Part shown: positions 14,071-24,174 of the stretch, in pieces | Layout: every line of letters begins with the position of its first letter | Position numbering within the stretch: the first letter of the stretch is position 1 | Assembly: GCF_033807715.1 (NCBI RefSeq) | Contig: NC_084601.1 | Span: forward strand, 21,160,129-21,224,128 | Direction: 5' to 3' | DNA length: 64,000 bases | DNA from: Cololabis saira | Taxonomy: Eukaryota > Chordata > Actinopteri > Beloniformes > Belonidae | Notes under the pieces: generated by a model | The model's database searches: none | The model's input: only the letters and a program-made list of their open reading frames with translations | What the model was told of the DNA's origin: nothing | Translations under genes and position numbers: made by a program

Positions 14071-15414
14071 CTCCACTCATTACCTGTATTAACTGCACCT
14101 GTTTGAACTTGTTACCTGTATAAAAGACACCTGTCCACACACTCAACCAAACAAACTCCAACCTTTCCACAATGGCCAAGACCAGAGAGCTGTGTAAGGA
14201 CATCAGGGATAAAATTGTAGACCTGCACAAGGCTGGGATGGGCTACAGGACAATAGGCAAGCAGCTTGGTGAGAAGGCAACAACTGTTGGCGCAATTATT
14301 ACAAAATGGAAGAAGTTCAAGATGACGGTCAATCTCCCTCGGTCTGGGGCTTCATGCAAAACCTCACCTCGTGGGGCATCAATGATCATGAGGAAGGTGA
14401 GGGATCAGCCCAGAACTACACGGCAGGACCTGGTCAATGACCTGAAGAGAGCTGGGACCACAGTCTCAAAGAAAACCATTAGTAACACACTACGCCGTCA
14501 TGGATTAAAATCCTGCAGCGCATGCAAGGTCCCCCGGCTCAAGCCAGTGCATGTCAAGGCCCGTCTGAAGTTTGCCAATGACCATCTGGATGATCCAGAG
14601 GAGGAATGGGAGAAGGTCATGTGGTCTGATGAGACTAAAATAGAGCTTTTTGGTCTAAACTCCATTCGCCGTGTTTGGAGGAAGAAGAAGGATGAGTACA
14701 ACCCCAAGAACACCATCCCAACCGTGAAGCATGGATGTGGAAACATCATTCTTTGGGGATGCTTTTCTGCAAAGGGGACAGGACGACTGCACCGTATTGA
14801 GGGGAGGATGGATGGGGCCATGTATCGCGAGATCTTGGCCAACAACCTCCTACCCTCAGTAAGAGCATTGAAGATGGGTCGTGGCTGGGTCTTCCAGCAT
14901 GACAACGACCCGAAACACACAGCCAGGGCAACTAAGGAGTGGCTCCGTAAGAAGCATTTCAAGGTCCTGGAGTGGCCTAGCCAGTCTCCAGACCTGAACC
15001 CAATAGAAAATCTTTGGAGGGAGCTGAAAGTCCGTATTGCCCAGCGACAGCCCCGAAACCTGAAGGATCTGTAGAAGATCTGTATGGAGGAGTGGGCCAA
15101 AATCCCTGCTGCAGTGTGTGCAAACCTGGTCAAGAACTACAGGAAACGTCTGATCTCTGTAATTGCAAACAAAGGTTTCTGTACCAAATATTAAGTTCTG
15201 TTTTTCTGATGTATCAAATACTTATGTCATGCAATAAAATGCAAATTAATTACTTAAAAATCATACAATGTGATTTTCTGGATTTTTTTTTTTTTTAGAT
15301 TCCATCACTCACAGTTGAAGAGTACCTATGATAAAAATTACAGACTTCTACATGCTTTTCAAGTGGGAAAACCTGCAAAATTGGCAGTGTATCAAATACT
15401 TGTTCTCCCCACTG
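14071..15414 (+). mobile_element. Tc1-like transposon, left terminal repeat missing
   Basis: The 5' leader (ctccactcattacctgtatt ... ccacaatggcc), transposase frame and 3' region are close to a widespread fish Tc1 family. The right end finishes gtatcaaatacttgttctcc plus ccactg at 15414. The expected mirror-image left terminal repeat (starting CAGTGGGGAGAAC) is absent. Instead the leader begins directly after the hairpin arm at 14070. The copy is therefore 5'-truncated or rearranged at its left end and could not transpose with two normal ends. Confidence 0.85.
14172..15194 (+). pseudogene. Tc1-like transposase, near-intact with one premature stop
   Basis: Starts [20 protein letters not shown]; 300 codons, then TAG (15072-15074). 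The same frame continues [20 protein letters not shown] ... KGFCTKY to TAA at 15192-15194, giving 340 codons, the usual Tc1 length. Residues 1-110 carry the paired-like double HTH ([36 protein letters not shown]), which binds the terminal repeats. The DD34E catalytic core follows: [11 protein letters not shown] (first Asp), [11 protein letters not shown] (second Asp) and [15 protein letters not shown] (Glu). All three catalytic residues are present. The lone defect, a nonsense codon in place of a conserved acidic codon by family comparison, removes about 40 C-terminal residues. This implies recent activity. Expression is unlikely to give full-length enzyme. Confidence 0.93.
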
Positions 15415-15539
15415 TGTGTATATATATATATATATATCAGTAAGTACTAGGGTAGACGGTCATCAGCATGTGTTCAAACCTTTTATTAAAGCAGATATTA
15501 ACACATTTCCAAGGGGGGAAGGCACTGGTGATGGTCTTA

Positions 15540-15840
15540 GAGAAGTAATTGCTCATTAGTTTATTCAGTCTTGAAAGGATGACGAAAATATTTCCAAACG
15601 ATCCAAATGTTGTTCGGTGCCCAGCCGTGAGAAAGATTATTCACAAGTTGAAAGCACTTAACACAGTTGCTGGTCTTCCCAGGAGTGGACATCCCAGCAA
15701 ATTAACCTCAAGGTCTCAAGGTCAGACCTGCAAAGCTCAGAGAAATGGAAAAATAAAAACAAGAGCTACATCTCAGTCTCCAGTCCTCGCTGAGGGTGTT
15801 AAATATGAACGTCCATGACAGCTCAAGAAGACTGAAAAAA
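15540..15840 (+). pseudogene. Second Tc1-like transposase relic (N-terminal part)
   Basis: The frame contains RKIIHKLKALNTVAGLPRSG HPSKLTSR, the HTH-to-GRPR linker of a different Tc1 family from the neighbour at 14172. It breaks up after about residue 60, and no DDE motifs follow. It starts about 125 bases beyond the end of the intact Tc1 copy and the third hairpin arm. Confidence 0.75.
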
Positions 15841-16879
15841 AGGTGTAATTAAATTATTTTCAGGCATAAATAATTGCATTGTGTGAAAGTAATATGATCC
15901 TTTGAGGCTGTATAAGACAAGACATCATGTGATTTCAGTTTTGTTATGTTTTTACACACAAAAAAAAGTGTTCAAAGAGGGGTGATATCTTGTGCGCGTG
16001 ACGGTGTATTCTGTAAATGCATGTCGCTGCCAAGTGTGAGCTGAAGCAGAACCCATTAGAACCTGAATGAGAGTGGACCAGCGGGCTTATTGTTTCTTTG
16101 GTTTTATCTACAGTTTTGATTCATTTCTGACTTACTATTATACCTCCTCACATCTCCACACATCATGTCAATGCACTGAGGAATTCCAATCCGTGTGTGT
16201 GTGTGTTTTGTTTTTTATTGTGTCCACTGGTCACAAAAAAAAAAAAAAAAAACCCCAGAACTAGGTCACTTGAACCTTTGTGCTTTAACCTTGTCCCCAG
16301 TGTAAATGCAGCGCATATCCCTGAAGACAAAAGTCTGGAAAGAAAACTACAGTAGATGCTCACTTCCACTTCTGTGTTGCTATTAACATCCACCCTGATG
16401 GATCCAGTCACAGGTGGACGTTCTTAAACACCAGTCCAGATGGACCAGGGACAAATTGGGATCCACTAAACCACGTTGGGAGGAGATCTGGGCCGTTTGT
16501 AGACCGTTGTAGTTTTTCTAGTTTGTAGACTGGGCCATTATAGACAGCAAACTGTTTTTTGTGGAAAACTGTGAGGCCGTCTATAAAAAGGCAAACCAAC
16601 GTCTGCACTGCTAAAGGAAGCGGTCATCTTTTCACATTGACAAAAAGCTGCTCACCATGTTCTATATATGTTTTATTGAATCTATAATCTGTTTTAGCTT
16701 AGTGCCCTGGTTTGGCAATTAAGCCCTAAAAAATAAAAACTTAATCAGATTGTGAGGTGGCCAGTGAGCTAATTGGAGAGCCACAACTTAACTTAGAGCC
16801 TCTTTAATGGGCAACTACAGAGACTAGCTGAGTACATCTTAGAGTCCACCCTCAGATCTTCATCCTGCTTAATTTCTCA
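15841..16879. other. Intergenic, no gene seen
   Basis: Contains a (GT)n plus poly(A) tract at 16195-16254. No recognisable gene or repeat end. Confidence 0.5.
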
Positions 16880-17650
16880 CTTGCAGAGGTCAATTTTCGA
16901 TGAGATTTAGAGGCACTAAATTGTGGAATGATTTTTCCCACCTGGCAAAGAGCTCTTCCTCTTTGAAATGTTATAAAAGACTTTGAAGGATCACTTGACT
17001 GCTGTTTTGCAACTTTTTTCCTAATGTAATGTTGTACATGTATCCATGTTTTTTTTTGTTTTTTTTTTGTATGTTTCACTCATAGTGACATGATCATTTC
17101 TACCATTAGTCTTATTTGCTCAGGAGTCAATACAAGTTGTAAAAACAATATCCCATGCCCTCACACACACTTATTTTTTTTGTCTTTATTCTTTATTATT
17201 ATCTATATATTGCATTATTAGTTTGCCATTACTTTTGTGTAGTTATACTTTATGTTTTTGTATGTTTTGTATGTTAATCTTGAAATTTTAATAACTTCGG
17301 TGGAGGCTTCAAATAAGCCCATTGGGGCTATACGGTGAATTCCAGTATCTCCCTTCTGGCCGTAGGTTTAAAATGCCTTTGTGCAAAACTAAAAGGTATA
17401 AATGTAGTTTTCTCCCCTCAGCTATTAATGCCCTAAATAGGGCATGATTTCCCAGCCTCCATCTAGGTCTTATTAATGTATTTATCTATTGTATTGCTTT
17501 TTCAATCTGGAACATTTGTTTTTCCGTTTTGTTTGTCCGTCAAGGTTTTGTTTTGTTATTCTCCTGTTTGTCTTGTGTCACTGTCGCTGTATGGTGTTGT
17601 TGTAAGATTCTACTTTTTACCTGCAAACAAATCTACCTTATCTTACCTTT
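16880..17650 (+). pseudogene. L2/CR1-type LINE ORF2 C-terminal relics (two pieces)
   Basis: At about 16898-16985 the plus strand reads MRFRGTKLWNDFSHLAKSSS SLKCYKRL. This resembles the conserved 'R..K.WN.LP..IK...SL..FK..LK' tail of L2/CR1-like LINE ORF2. At about 17330-17445 a second piece reads YGEFQYLPSGRRFKMPLCKT KRYKCSFLPSAINALNRA, another LINE C-terminal signature ('LPSG.R....C.TNR...SF.P.AI..LN'). The two may be separate insertions. No RT domain in either. Confidence 0.6.
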
Positions 17651-18840
17651 TGAAGAGGGAAGGTTGTACTTTTTCAGACAACAAAAACAGTGAGCTTAAG
17701 CCACAACAACAGAAACACATCATGCACTCATCTATATTGTTTTGATTTGCCTACCTTTGTACTTCTCTTTTTAATTTCTGACATATCGCACTTCTGTTTC
17801 GGTCTTCTGAAGCTTTTTATTATTTTCTATGTTTATGTCCGTCTTCTCATTTCCATTATTTTTTCCATTTAAGGTTTATACATGCCTTCTACTGGAGTCA
17901 GCTGACCCCTGAATTGCAGACTGATGATGTACCCATAGGCTGCATGTTTGTACCAGGATGTGATTTGGACATAATGTTTCACCCACTGTTTACCACTTTT
18001 ATGTATTTGGGTCATTTCATGTTGGAAAACCACATCTGTCTTCACGAGCTGACCTACTGGATGCCGTCTTACATTGCATACCTGCTTGTTTTTATTATGT
18101 GCATGCCAGTGGCAGCACATATTGCAATGCAAGCGAGAGGACCCGGAGCCAAACGCAATTCTAAGACACTGCCCTGAAAAAATTCTGGGGAAAAAAAATG
18201 CCTGAGAAAAAAAAAAAAAAAAAAAAAAAAGGATTTTACAAGGCGAAATGGTCCAAAGGGCCAAAGGAAACATCCGATCCAAAGGGGCCATTTTCCGTGC
18301 ATTTTGCGTGCAAGCCAAAGAGGCAAAATGGCATGACCCAGCTCTGATATGGAAGAAAAGAAAAAAACGAGTTCATGAAGGCGATATGTTAGTATCCAGG
18401 ATCGGTTTCACTTTTTTTCCACCTTTCCAATAATTTCTTTGTCTCTCAGTGCAGCCCGAACCGTAACGGGCATCCATGCATCAACACATGCGTCTCGATC
18501 ATGCGATGATGGCTATTACTTTTTCTCCATCAAAAGTGTTACCACACTTGGATACATTTTTTTTTTTTACCACGACAAAAAGCTGAAAAAGTGCAAAAAT
18601 TGATTTGTCTTTTGCTTGGCCGTACTTTAGTGTAAAGTCATTATTCAAGCATTCCGAGACTCAGGATGCTTTGTACTACAAAACATTAAAGCCTCATTAG
18701 GTTGTGGTTCACAGTTCGAGAAATGTAACATCAACATTAACTTTGAAAGTCAAAAAGCGGGCCAAATGGCCCCATTCATTCCTATGGGGCCTGTTACCAT
18801 GGTGACACAAAACCTATTCATTTCTATGGGGAGCATAGAA
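17651..18840. other. Intergenic, no gene seen
   Basis: Contains a poly(A) run at 18207-18230. Near its right end, cattcctatggggc and catttctatggggag are a short repeated motif. No convincing coding frame. Confidence 0.5.
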
Positions 18841-18844
18841 ATGA

Positions 18845-19215
18845 ATGCAATACAACCAGAACCACAACCAGATTGAAAACAATCAGAACCATCTCACACA
18901 GAACCATATCCACCTGAAACACACCCAGAACCAACTCAGACAGAACCAGATCCACCTCAAACACAACAAAAAACACCTCAGACAGAACCATAATCACCCC
19001 AAATACAATCAGAACCATCCGACCCAGAACCAAAACTACCTCGAACACAACCAGAACCACCTCAGACAGAACCAGAGCCACCCCGAACACAATCAAAACA
19101 ACAATCCAGTGAAGCAGGGGGTGTTCTTTAACAAACCCGAACCACCCCCTGCGAAACACTGCTAACACAGCCAGAACCCCCCCCAAACATACCCAGAACC
19201 GCAGTGAACACAACC
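18845..19215. repeat. Degenerate 'CAGAACCAC' minisatellite
   Basis: An irregular tandem array of 12-27 base units such as cagaaccacctcagacagaa and cagaaccatccgaccc. It creates a 106-codon open frame rich in Asn, Gln and His (NQNH repeats) and a complementary Val/Leu-rich frame. Both are by-products of the period being a multiple of three, not genes. Confidence 0.85.
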
Positions 19216-20010
19216 AGAACCACTCCCAACAGAAGCAGCAGAAAGCATTAAGTTAATTTAGCAGCAGCAAGAGGCAATAAATGTCCAGCAATCGTGCATG
19301 CACATATCAACATTTCCCCAGAATGTTTATAGTTATTATTATTACTGGAGTAACTTTATACACCACCTCTGGTGTCTGAAACTGCAGCACAGCATAAAAG
19401 TATTTGCCCTGGGATTTTATCCCAAACCCGCTAAATCTTACAGGGACCAGTGGACTTCATGCAGCAGCACTCAGTGGATGCTGTTGCAAACAAAATATGC
19501 AGAATTCGCTCAAACACCTCACTCTGCCGGACGAGGAGGTGGTACAGGCTTTCTAATGTCTAAAAAGTGGATTTTCACATCCATTTGGCCGATTGATAAC
19601 TGATCCTGACTCGAATATCACACAGTAAAGATCTGTAAGCCCTTACATGTTTACATTCTGGTCATTTACCGTACATACATGTTCATCTCTGAACTAGACA
19701 TGATTCTCTCTGACATTCCTGATGATGGCTCTCCACTAATTGTACTGGGAGACATGAACATTCAGAACACAGGCAAATGAGTTTCTGGCTCTCATGCACT
19801 CATTTAATCTCACACTGGTCCAGACTCCTCCAACACATAAAACTGGTAATATCCTCGACTTGGTACTGACCAGAAACTGCACTACAGCAGACGTGTATGT
19901 CACACCACTGCACCTATCAGACCACTTCCTGATTACATTTTCCATCTCGCTTTCTCATGTCACTCACCTGACTCCAAAGGTGGTTTCCTACCGCAAAAAC
20001 GTACAATCTC

Positions 20011-20067
20011 TAAAGCTTGATTTATGGTTCTGCGTTGATTTAACGCAGAAACATAATTCAGCCTTAA
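20011..20067. mobile_element. Short palindromic MITE fragment (GATTTATGGTTCTGCGTT)
   Basis: The arms gatttatggttctgcgtt and aacgcagaaacataattc form a near-perfect hairpin nested in the LINE endonuclease-linker region. A longer copy is at 44385-44478, and one arm of the family is at 36910-37000 inside a hAT element. Confidence 0.7.
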
Positions 20068-20654
20068 GCCTTACACAGCTGTCTGATGAAGTCTGCTCTA
20101 CCCTCCCCTTCCCCCTCTGACTTTTCCACACTATCTGTTAATGAGGCTACAGTAACACTCTGCTCCTCACTCCCCTCCTCTCTGGATAAACTCTGTCCTC
20201 TGGGGTCCAAACCAGCTGGACAGAAACCTCACAGTCCATGGCTCACGGAGGTACTGAGGGACCACAGAGTTGGCAGCTTAGGGCAGCAGAAAGAAAGTGG
20301 CGCATATCCAGAGAGCCCTCTGACTTGTCTGAGTACCGACAAAAACTTTCACTTTTCACATCCAGCTTAAAGGCTGCCAAGGTCTCCTTTTACCAGAACA
20401 AAATCCCAAATGCTCCCAACTCCCGACAACTGTTCGCAGCGTTTAACTCTCTTCTCTCTCCACCACCTGCTCAACCTCCTACAGGGTTGTCTGCAGAAAA
20501 GTTTGCTTCCTACTTTACTGAAAAGGTTGCTACTATCAGTAACCGATTCTCTGAGCCTGTCCACCTCAGGCCACTCCAACCTGCTACTGGCGCCTCTCTC
20601 TGCTCCTTCCGGTCTCTAAGGCTTTCACACCTGTCCCATTTGGATCAGTTGTTC

Positions 20655-21085
20655 CAAAACAGGGAGCGTTTCCCCCTAAAGATCGGTTTGTTTGGTATAT
20701 GTGAACACAGCAATCGCGCTCGGATGCAGCACAAAACAAGCGAGCCGAGATCTCCTAGGAGAGGTGGTCTTGGCTCACTTCCATTCCAGACCTGGAGCAG
20801 TTTGTTTACAGTGAGAACATAATCGACACAGCACACAGAAACAAACTAGTCACACTCGCTTACAATGCTCCATAGTTGTTGGTTTTCCGGGGTATGGAAG
20901 AGGAAACTCTGCATTCCGCATTCATTTCTGAACAATGAGAAAACAATTGGTTCGCGCATGGCATTTGTTAACGGCTTTGAAACGCTACGGACGGTTGCCT
21001 TGTGAACACAAATGCCACAAACGAAAAACGAAACAACTGTATCGATTTAGCCCCTGAATTGGAACAAATCAAACGGATCACAGGT
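20655..21085. mobile_element. DNA-element insertion inside the LINE relic
   Basis: An about 430-base CpG-containing block (ttccccctaaagatcggttt ... caaacggatcacaggtctga) interrupts the LINE linker-to-RT frame. It resembles a common short fish DNA repeat. LINE coding similarity resumes at about 21100. Ends are approximate; no clear TSD identified. Confidence 0.4.
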
Positions 21086-22183
21086 CTGAAAGCACCCTAA
21101 ATGAGGATGAAGTCTCTAAACTTCTAGTCGGCTCAAAACCAAGGACCTGTCCGGGTCACCCCACTGCTGAAAAACCCACACTCAACCCTGCCCAGGTTGA
21201 GAACTACCGGCCGGTCTCACTGCTCCCGTTCATGTCTAAACTTCTAGAACCAGCCGTCTTCAGTCAGGTCTCACAGTTCCTTCACGACAACTGCCTGTAT
21301 GATCCATCAGTCTGGCTCTAGGCAGGGCCACTCAACTGAAACTGCTCTTCTGTCAGTTACTTAGTCACTACGGGCTGCCAGATCTGCTGGTCCATTAGTC
21401 TAGGAACAAGTCCTCAAAAAAGGCTTTAGTGTTCGAGATACCCCTACCCAAGTAGAACCAACCACAGCAATGACTTTTTATTATCTTTAGGGTCTCCTAT
21501 TAGTGAAATTGGATGTTGTGGTTTTTGATTTTGGGGGGACATTTGTTTTTTTGGCTCTTCTTTAGAACTACTCCAAACCCTGAAAAGTGGCCAAATTGGG
21601 CCAGTTCGAATAGGGGAAAATTTAGGGGGAAAAAAGCCCATAACTTGAGAATGCTCACTCTTTTCTGCATCAAACTTGCTGAGGTATGAACCAGGTGGCT
21701 GTCCACCATTATCAAACAGAAATCAGAAAATGATTTGCATGAGAAAATAGTGAAATATAGCATTGTAATCATACCTTTAGTTTAGGCGGAAATTGTACTT
21801 TTTGGTAATAAAAACATATAGGACTCCTTCACTTTTCTCTCATATATCAGAAAAACACAAATCCCTATAAAATATACTATTACTTAGTTGTCTTGAATCC
21901 TATTGAATACTAACCATGGGTTTTATGGAAATATCTGGTACAGTTCTCTTGAAAATGAGATTTCTTTAGACACAACCCCTCTCTGAAACAGTCGAATTAA
22001 GTCATTCCAAATGGAGGATTAGTGGCATAATAGCTTATAAATTAAGTATGCTCACTCTGATGGTAATCATATTTGGAGAGGTCTCACCAGCATTTATCCA
22101 TGCTGGATCCTCCTATGTGATTTCCTGCTTTTGTTGTTCTCTCAGATGTAAGTTGCTTTGGATAAAAGCTTCTGCTAAATGAC

Positions 22184-22201
22184 AGTAGCAGTAGCAGTAG
22201 C

Positions 22202-22250
<49 letters not shown>
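22184..22250. repeat. (CAG/TAG)n microsatellite
   Basis: Starts as cagtag alternation and becomes pure TAG. It directly follows the LINE 3' tail, so it probably grew from the LINE's short 3' terminal repeat. Confidence 0.95.
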
Positions 22251-23051
22251 AACAAAGTAGATCTGCTGTTAAGTGATAAAAAGAGCGAGGCTAATGACGC
22301 TTCTCCACTAGTACCTACTGGACTCGACTCATCTCAACTAGGCTCGACTCAACTCCTAGTTTCTTTTCCACTACAATCCAGTACCCAGAGCAGAAGTAGG
22401 AGGGGTTTGGAGCGAAGATGCTGTGACGTACTGTTGAGTTTGTGACACAGACTAAGAAAAGGATATAACACTAAAGATGTAGAACCTGGAGGAGATGATA
22501 TATGTGCTGCTGGGTCTGTGGGTCTGTGGTTCAATATCAAGTTAAAAAAATGAGAGTGAGAGAAGCTTCAAGCGGTGGGGCTTTTAAATTTTTTATTTAA
22601 CTTGTCTCTGCGCTGCTGAAAAGTTCGTTGGTAGCCGTGAGCAGCTTTGGACTGACAAAGCTTCTGGTAGATCTTTTTGTTCCTCATCGCCCATCCAGAT
22701 CACTTTTGAGTTCTCTCCTCAGCCACCAGGTTTAGGAATGTCTCCACCTCAGTGTTGGATCATGAAACAGACTTCTGCCATTGCTGGTTGAATAAAATGA
22801 ACAAGAAGCTGCCGACCAATCGGTGGCCTGTAGTGCAGGGATTAAAGTTCTCCGTCTCTAGACGGATTTCCGTCAATTGGAAAATGAGGGAAGAAAAAAA
22901 AAAAAAAGCTTTGCCTGTGCGTTTTGTTGTGGTACAGTTTAGACTAGCCAATTAAACCATGTTAGGCATTAAACTGACGCTGTTGTAAACCAATAAAGCT
23001 GCCAGCGCCTTGGATTAGCCAATCAAAAACAGAGGAGGCGGTGTTGGATCA

Positions 23052-23340
23052 GTAAGGGAAACTTTGGAATTTGGGGATTGGCTCTAAGGGCTGGGCTCGA
23101 GCCGCGGCTGGGGGAGCAGTCGCCCCATCGCCCTCCTCCCCCCGCCGCCGGAGGCGCGGTCGTCCGGCCCGCCTCGCGGGGGCGGTGTCCGGCACCGCGC
23201 GGAAGGCGGACCGGTGGGGGGGATCGGGTACGGCGGATGGCGGCGGCGGCTCTGGACGCGCGCCGGGCCCTTCTCGCGGATCTCCCCAGCTGCGGCGCCC
23301 GTCGGGGACCCGTTAACGCGGGCCCCCGGCAGGTCGCCTC
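23052..23340 (+). pseudogene. 28S rRNA fragment, part 1 (captured)
   Basis: Recognised by large-subunit rRNA landmarks in order: gtaagggaa, a small deletion, GATTGGCTCTAAGGGCTGGG, a very GC-rich expansion segment, GGCTCTGGACGCG, CGGGCCCTTCTCGCGGATC, CCCCAGCTGCGGCGCCCGT, ending ...CAGGTCGCCTC. It is a compositional island of very high GC in an AT-rich region. A pseudogene fragment: too short for 28S, not in an rDNA unit, and interrupted. Apparent protein frames across it are artefacts of the GC richness. Confidence 0.9.
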
Positions 23341-24062
23341 TAGGTTTACCACCTTTCAGAAATAGAAATAAGGAACGCCTGATTTCAGCAGCGCATGCGC
23401 CAAAAAAAGGGACATCCCCAAAACTTCCAAACTGCATAGAAATATATTTATTTTTTTTGAAAAAACAAAATGCTTTAATTTAAAGTTTAAAGTGCTTTAA
23501 TAGCATTGGACTTGCACGACTGTACAGACAGACAACCATACTAGTAACTGAAATAGACTCCTATGCTATGCTTGTCCACATCAGCCCAGATGTAGAATAT
23601 AACCTACAGGTGAAGGTCGGAACATTAGAATATGGTGTAAAAGTTAATTTATTTCAATAATTCAATTTAAAAGGTGAAACTAATATATTACATAGTCTCA
23701 ATGCATTCAAAGCAAGATATCCTAAGCCTTTATTTGTTATCATTTTGATGGTTGAATTGTTTATTGATTTCATAAAATCAATTTTTTTGAGATTTTTTAT
23801 TTGGGGTTTTCATAAACTGTGAGCCATAATCACCAAAATGATAACAAATAAAGGCTTGAAGTATCTTACTTTGAATATGGGTAATAAAATATTTGTTTCA
23901 CCTTTAGTTGAATTTACTACGAATTAAGTTTTGCGATATATTCAACTTTTCCGACCTTCACATGTAGATTATGACATCAATAAATAAGAGCATAATATGT
24001 GTCTGTATTGGTTCAATACGGAACGCAACTTTTAATTCACAATTACGTAACAATTACGTATT
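23341..24062. mobile_element. 722-bp repeat splitting the 28S fragment
   Basis: The 28S sequence stops at ...CGCCTC (23340) and resumes at CCTCGGCCGGCG (24063), so CCTC is duplicated at the break, as a 4-base target duplication would be. The insert starts taggtttaccacctttcaga. It contains tgatttcagcagcgc and a segment bounded by gtgaaggtcgga/tccgaccttcac (23610-23963) that looks like a further nested MITE. The reverse complement of most of it, including the part around cataaactgtgagccataat, recurs at about 37044-37725 inside the hAT element at 36483. Confidence 0.65.
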
Positions 24063-24174
24063 CCTCGGCCGGCGTCTAGCAGCTAAACTTAGAACTGGTG
24101 CGGACCAGGGGAATCCCACTGTTTAATAAAACAAAGCATCTCGAAGGCCCACGGGGGGTGTTGACGTGATTTTG
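24063..24174 (+). pseudogene. 28S rRNA fragment, part 2 (captured)
   Basis: Continues 28S exactly where part 1 stopped: CGGCCGGCGTCTAGCAGC, ACTTAGAACTGGTGCGGACC, AGGGGAATC, AAAACAAAGCATC, GAAGGCCCACGG, GGTGTTGACG. It departs from highly conserved positions (for example a missing T in TTTAATTAAAAC, and CATCTCG for CATCGCG), so it is a decayed copy. It ends just upstream of the peptidyl-transferase-proximal region, before the sites used by R2-type elements. Confidence 0.9.

Larger units (their letters stand above)
19680..22182 (+). pseudogene. Rex1/Babar-type LINE relic (endonuclease, linker, RT start, 3' tail)
   Basis: Endonuclease end: DMILSDIPDDGSPLIVLGDM N at 19698-19760, then NILDLVLTRN, DVYVTPLHLSDHFLITFSIS up to about 20010 (the LSDH motif of the APE fold). 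The EN-RT linker at 20240-20640 reads SREPSDLSEYRQKLSLFTSS, KVSFYQNKI and SAEKFASYFTEKVATI. The RT begins at 21160-21320 with VTPLLKKPTLNPAQVENYRP VSLLPFMSKLLE. The YADD region is gone, and 21400-22120 is unrecognised. A tail, tgtaagttgctttggataaa agcttctgctaaatgac, occurs at 22147-22182, followed by (CAG/TAG)n. Multiple frameshifts and two nested insertions. In life the ORF2 nicks DNA and reverse-transcribes its own RNA. Confidence 0.8.

Noticed and set aside
14498..15133. 211-codon minus-strand frame
   Set aside because: Antisense shadow of the Tc1 transposase.
18845..19213. 106-codon and 129-codon open frames on opposite strands
   Set aside because: Products of the CAGAACCAC minisatellite. 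The NQNH and Val/Leu repeats have no gene context.
23023..23437. Several long open frames on both strands, Arg/Gly/Pro rich
   Set aside because: They overlie the 28S rRNA fragment. GC richness removes stop codons by chance.
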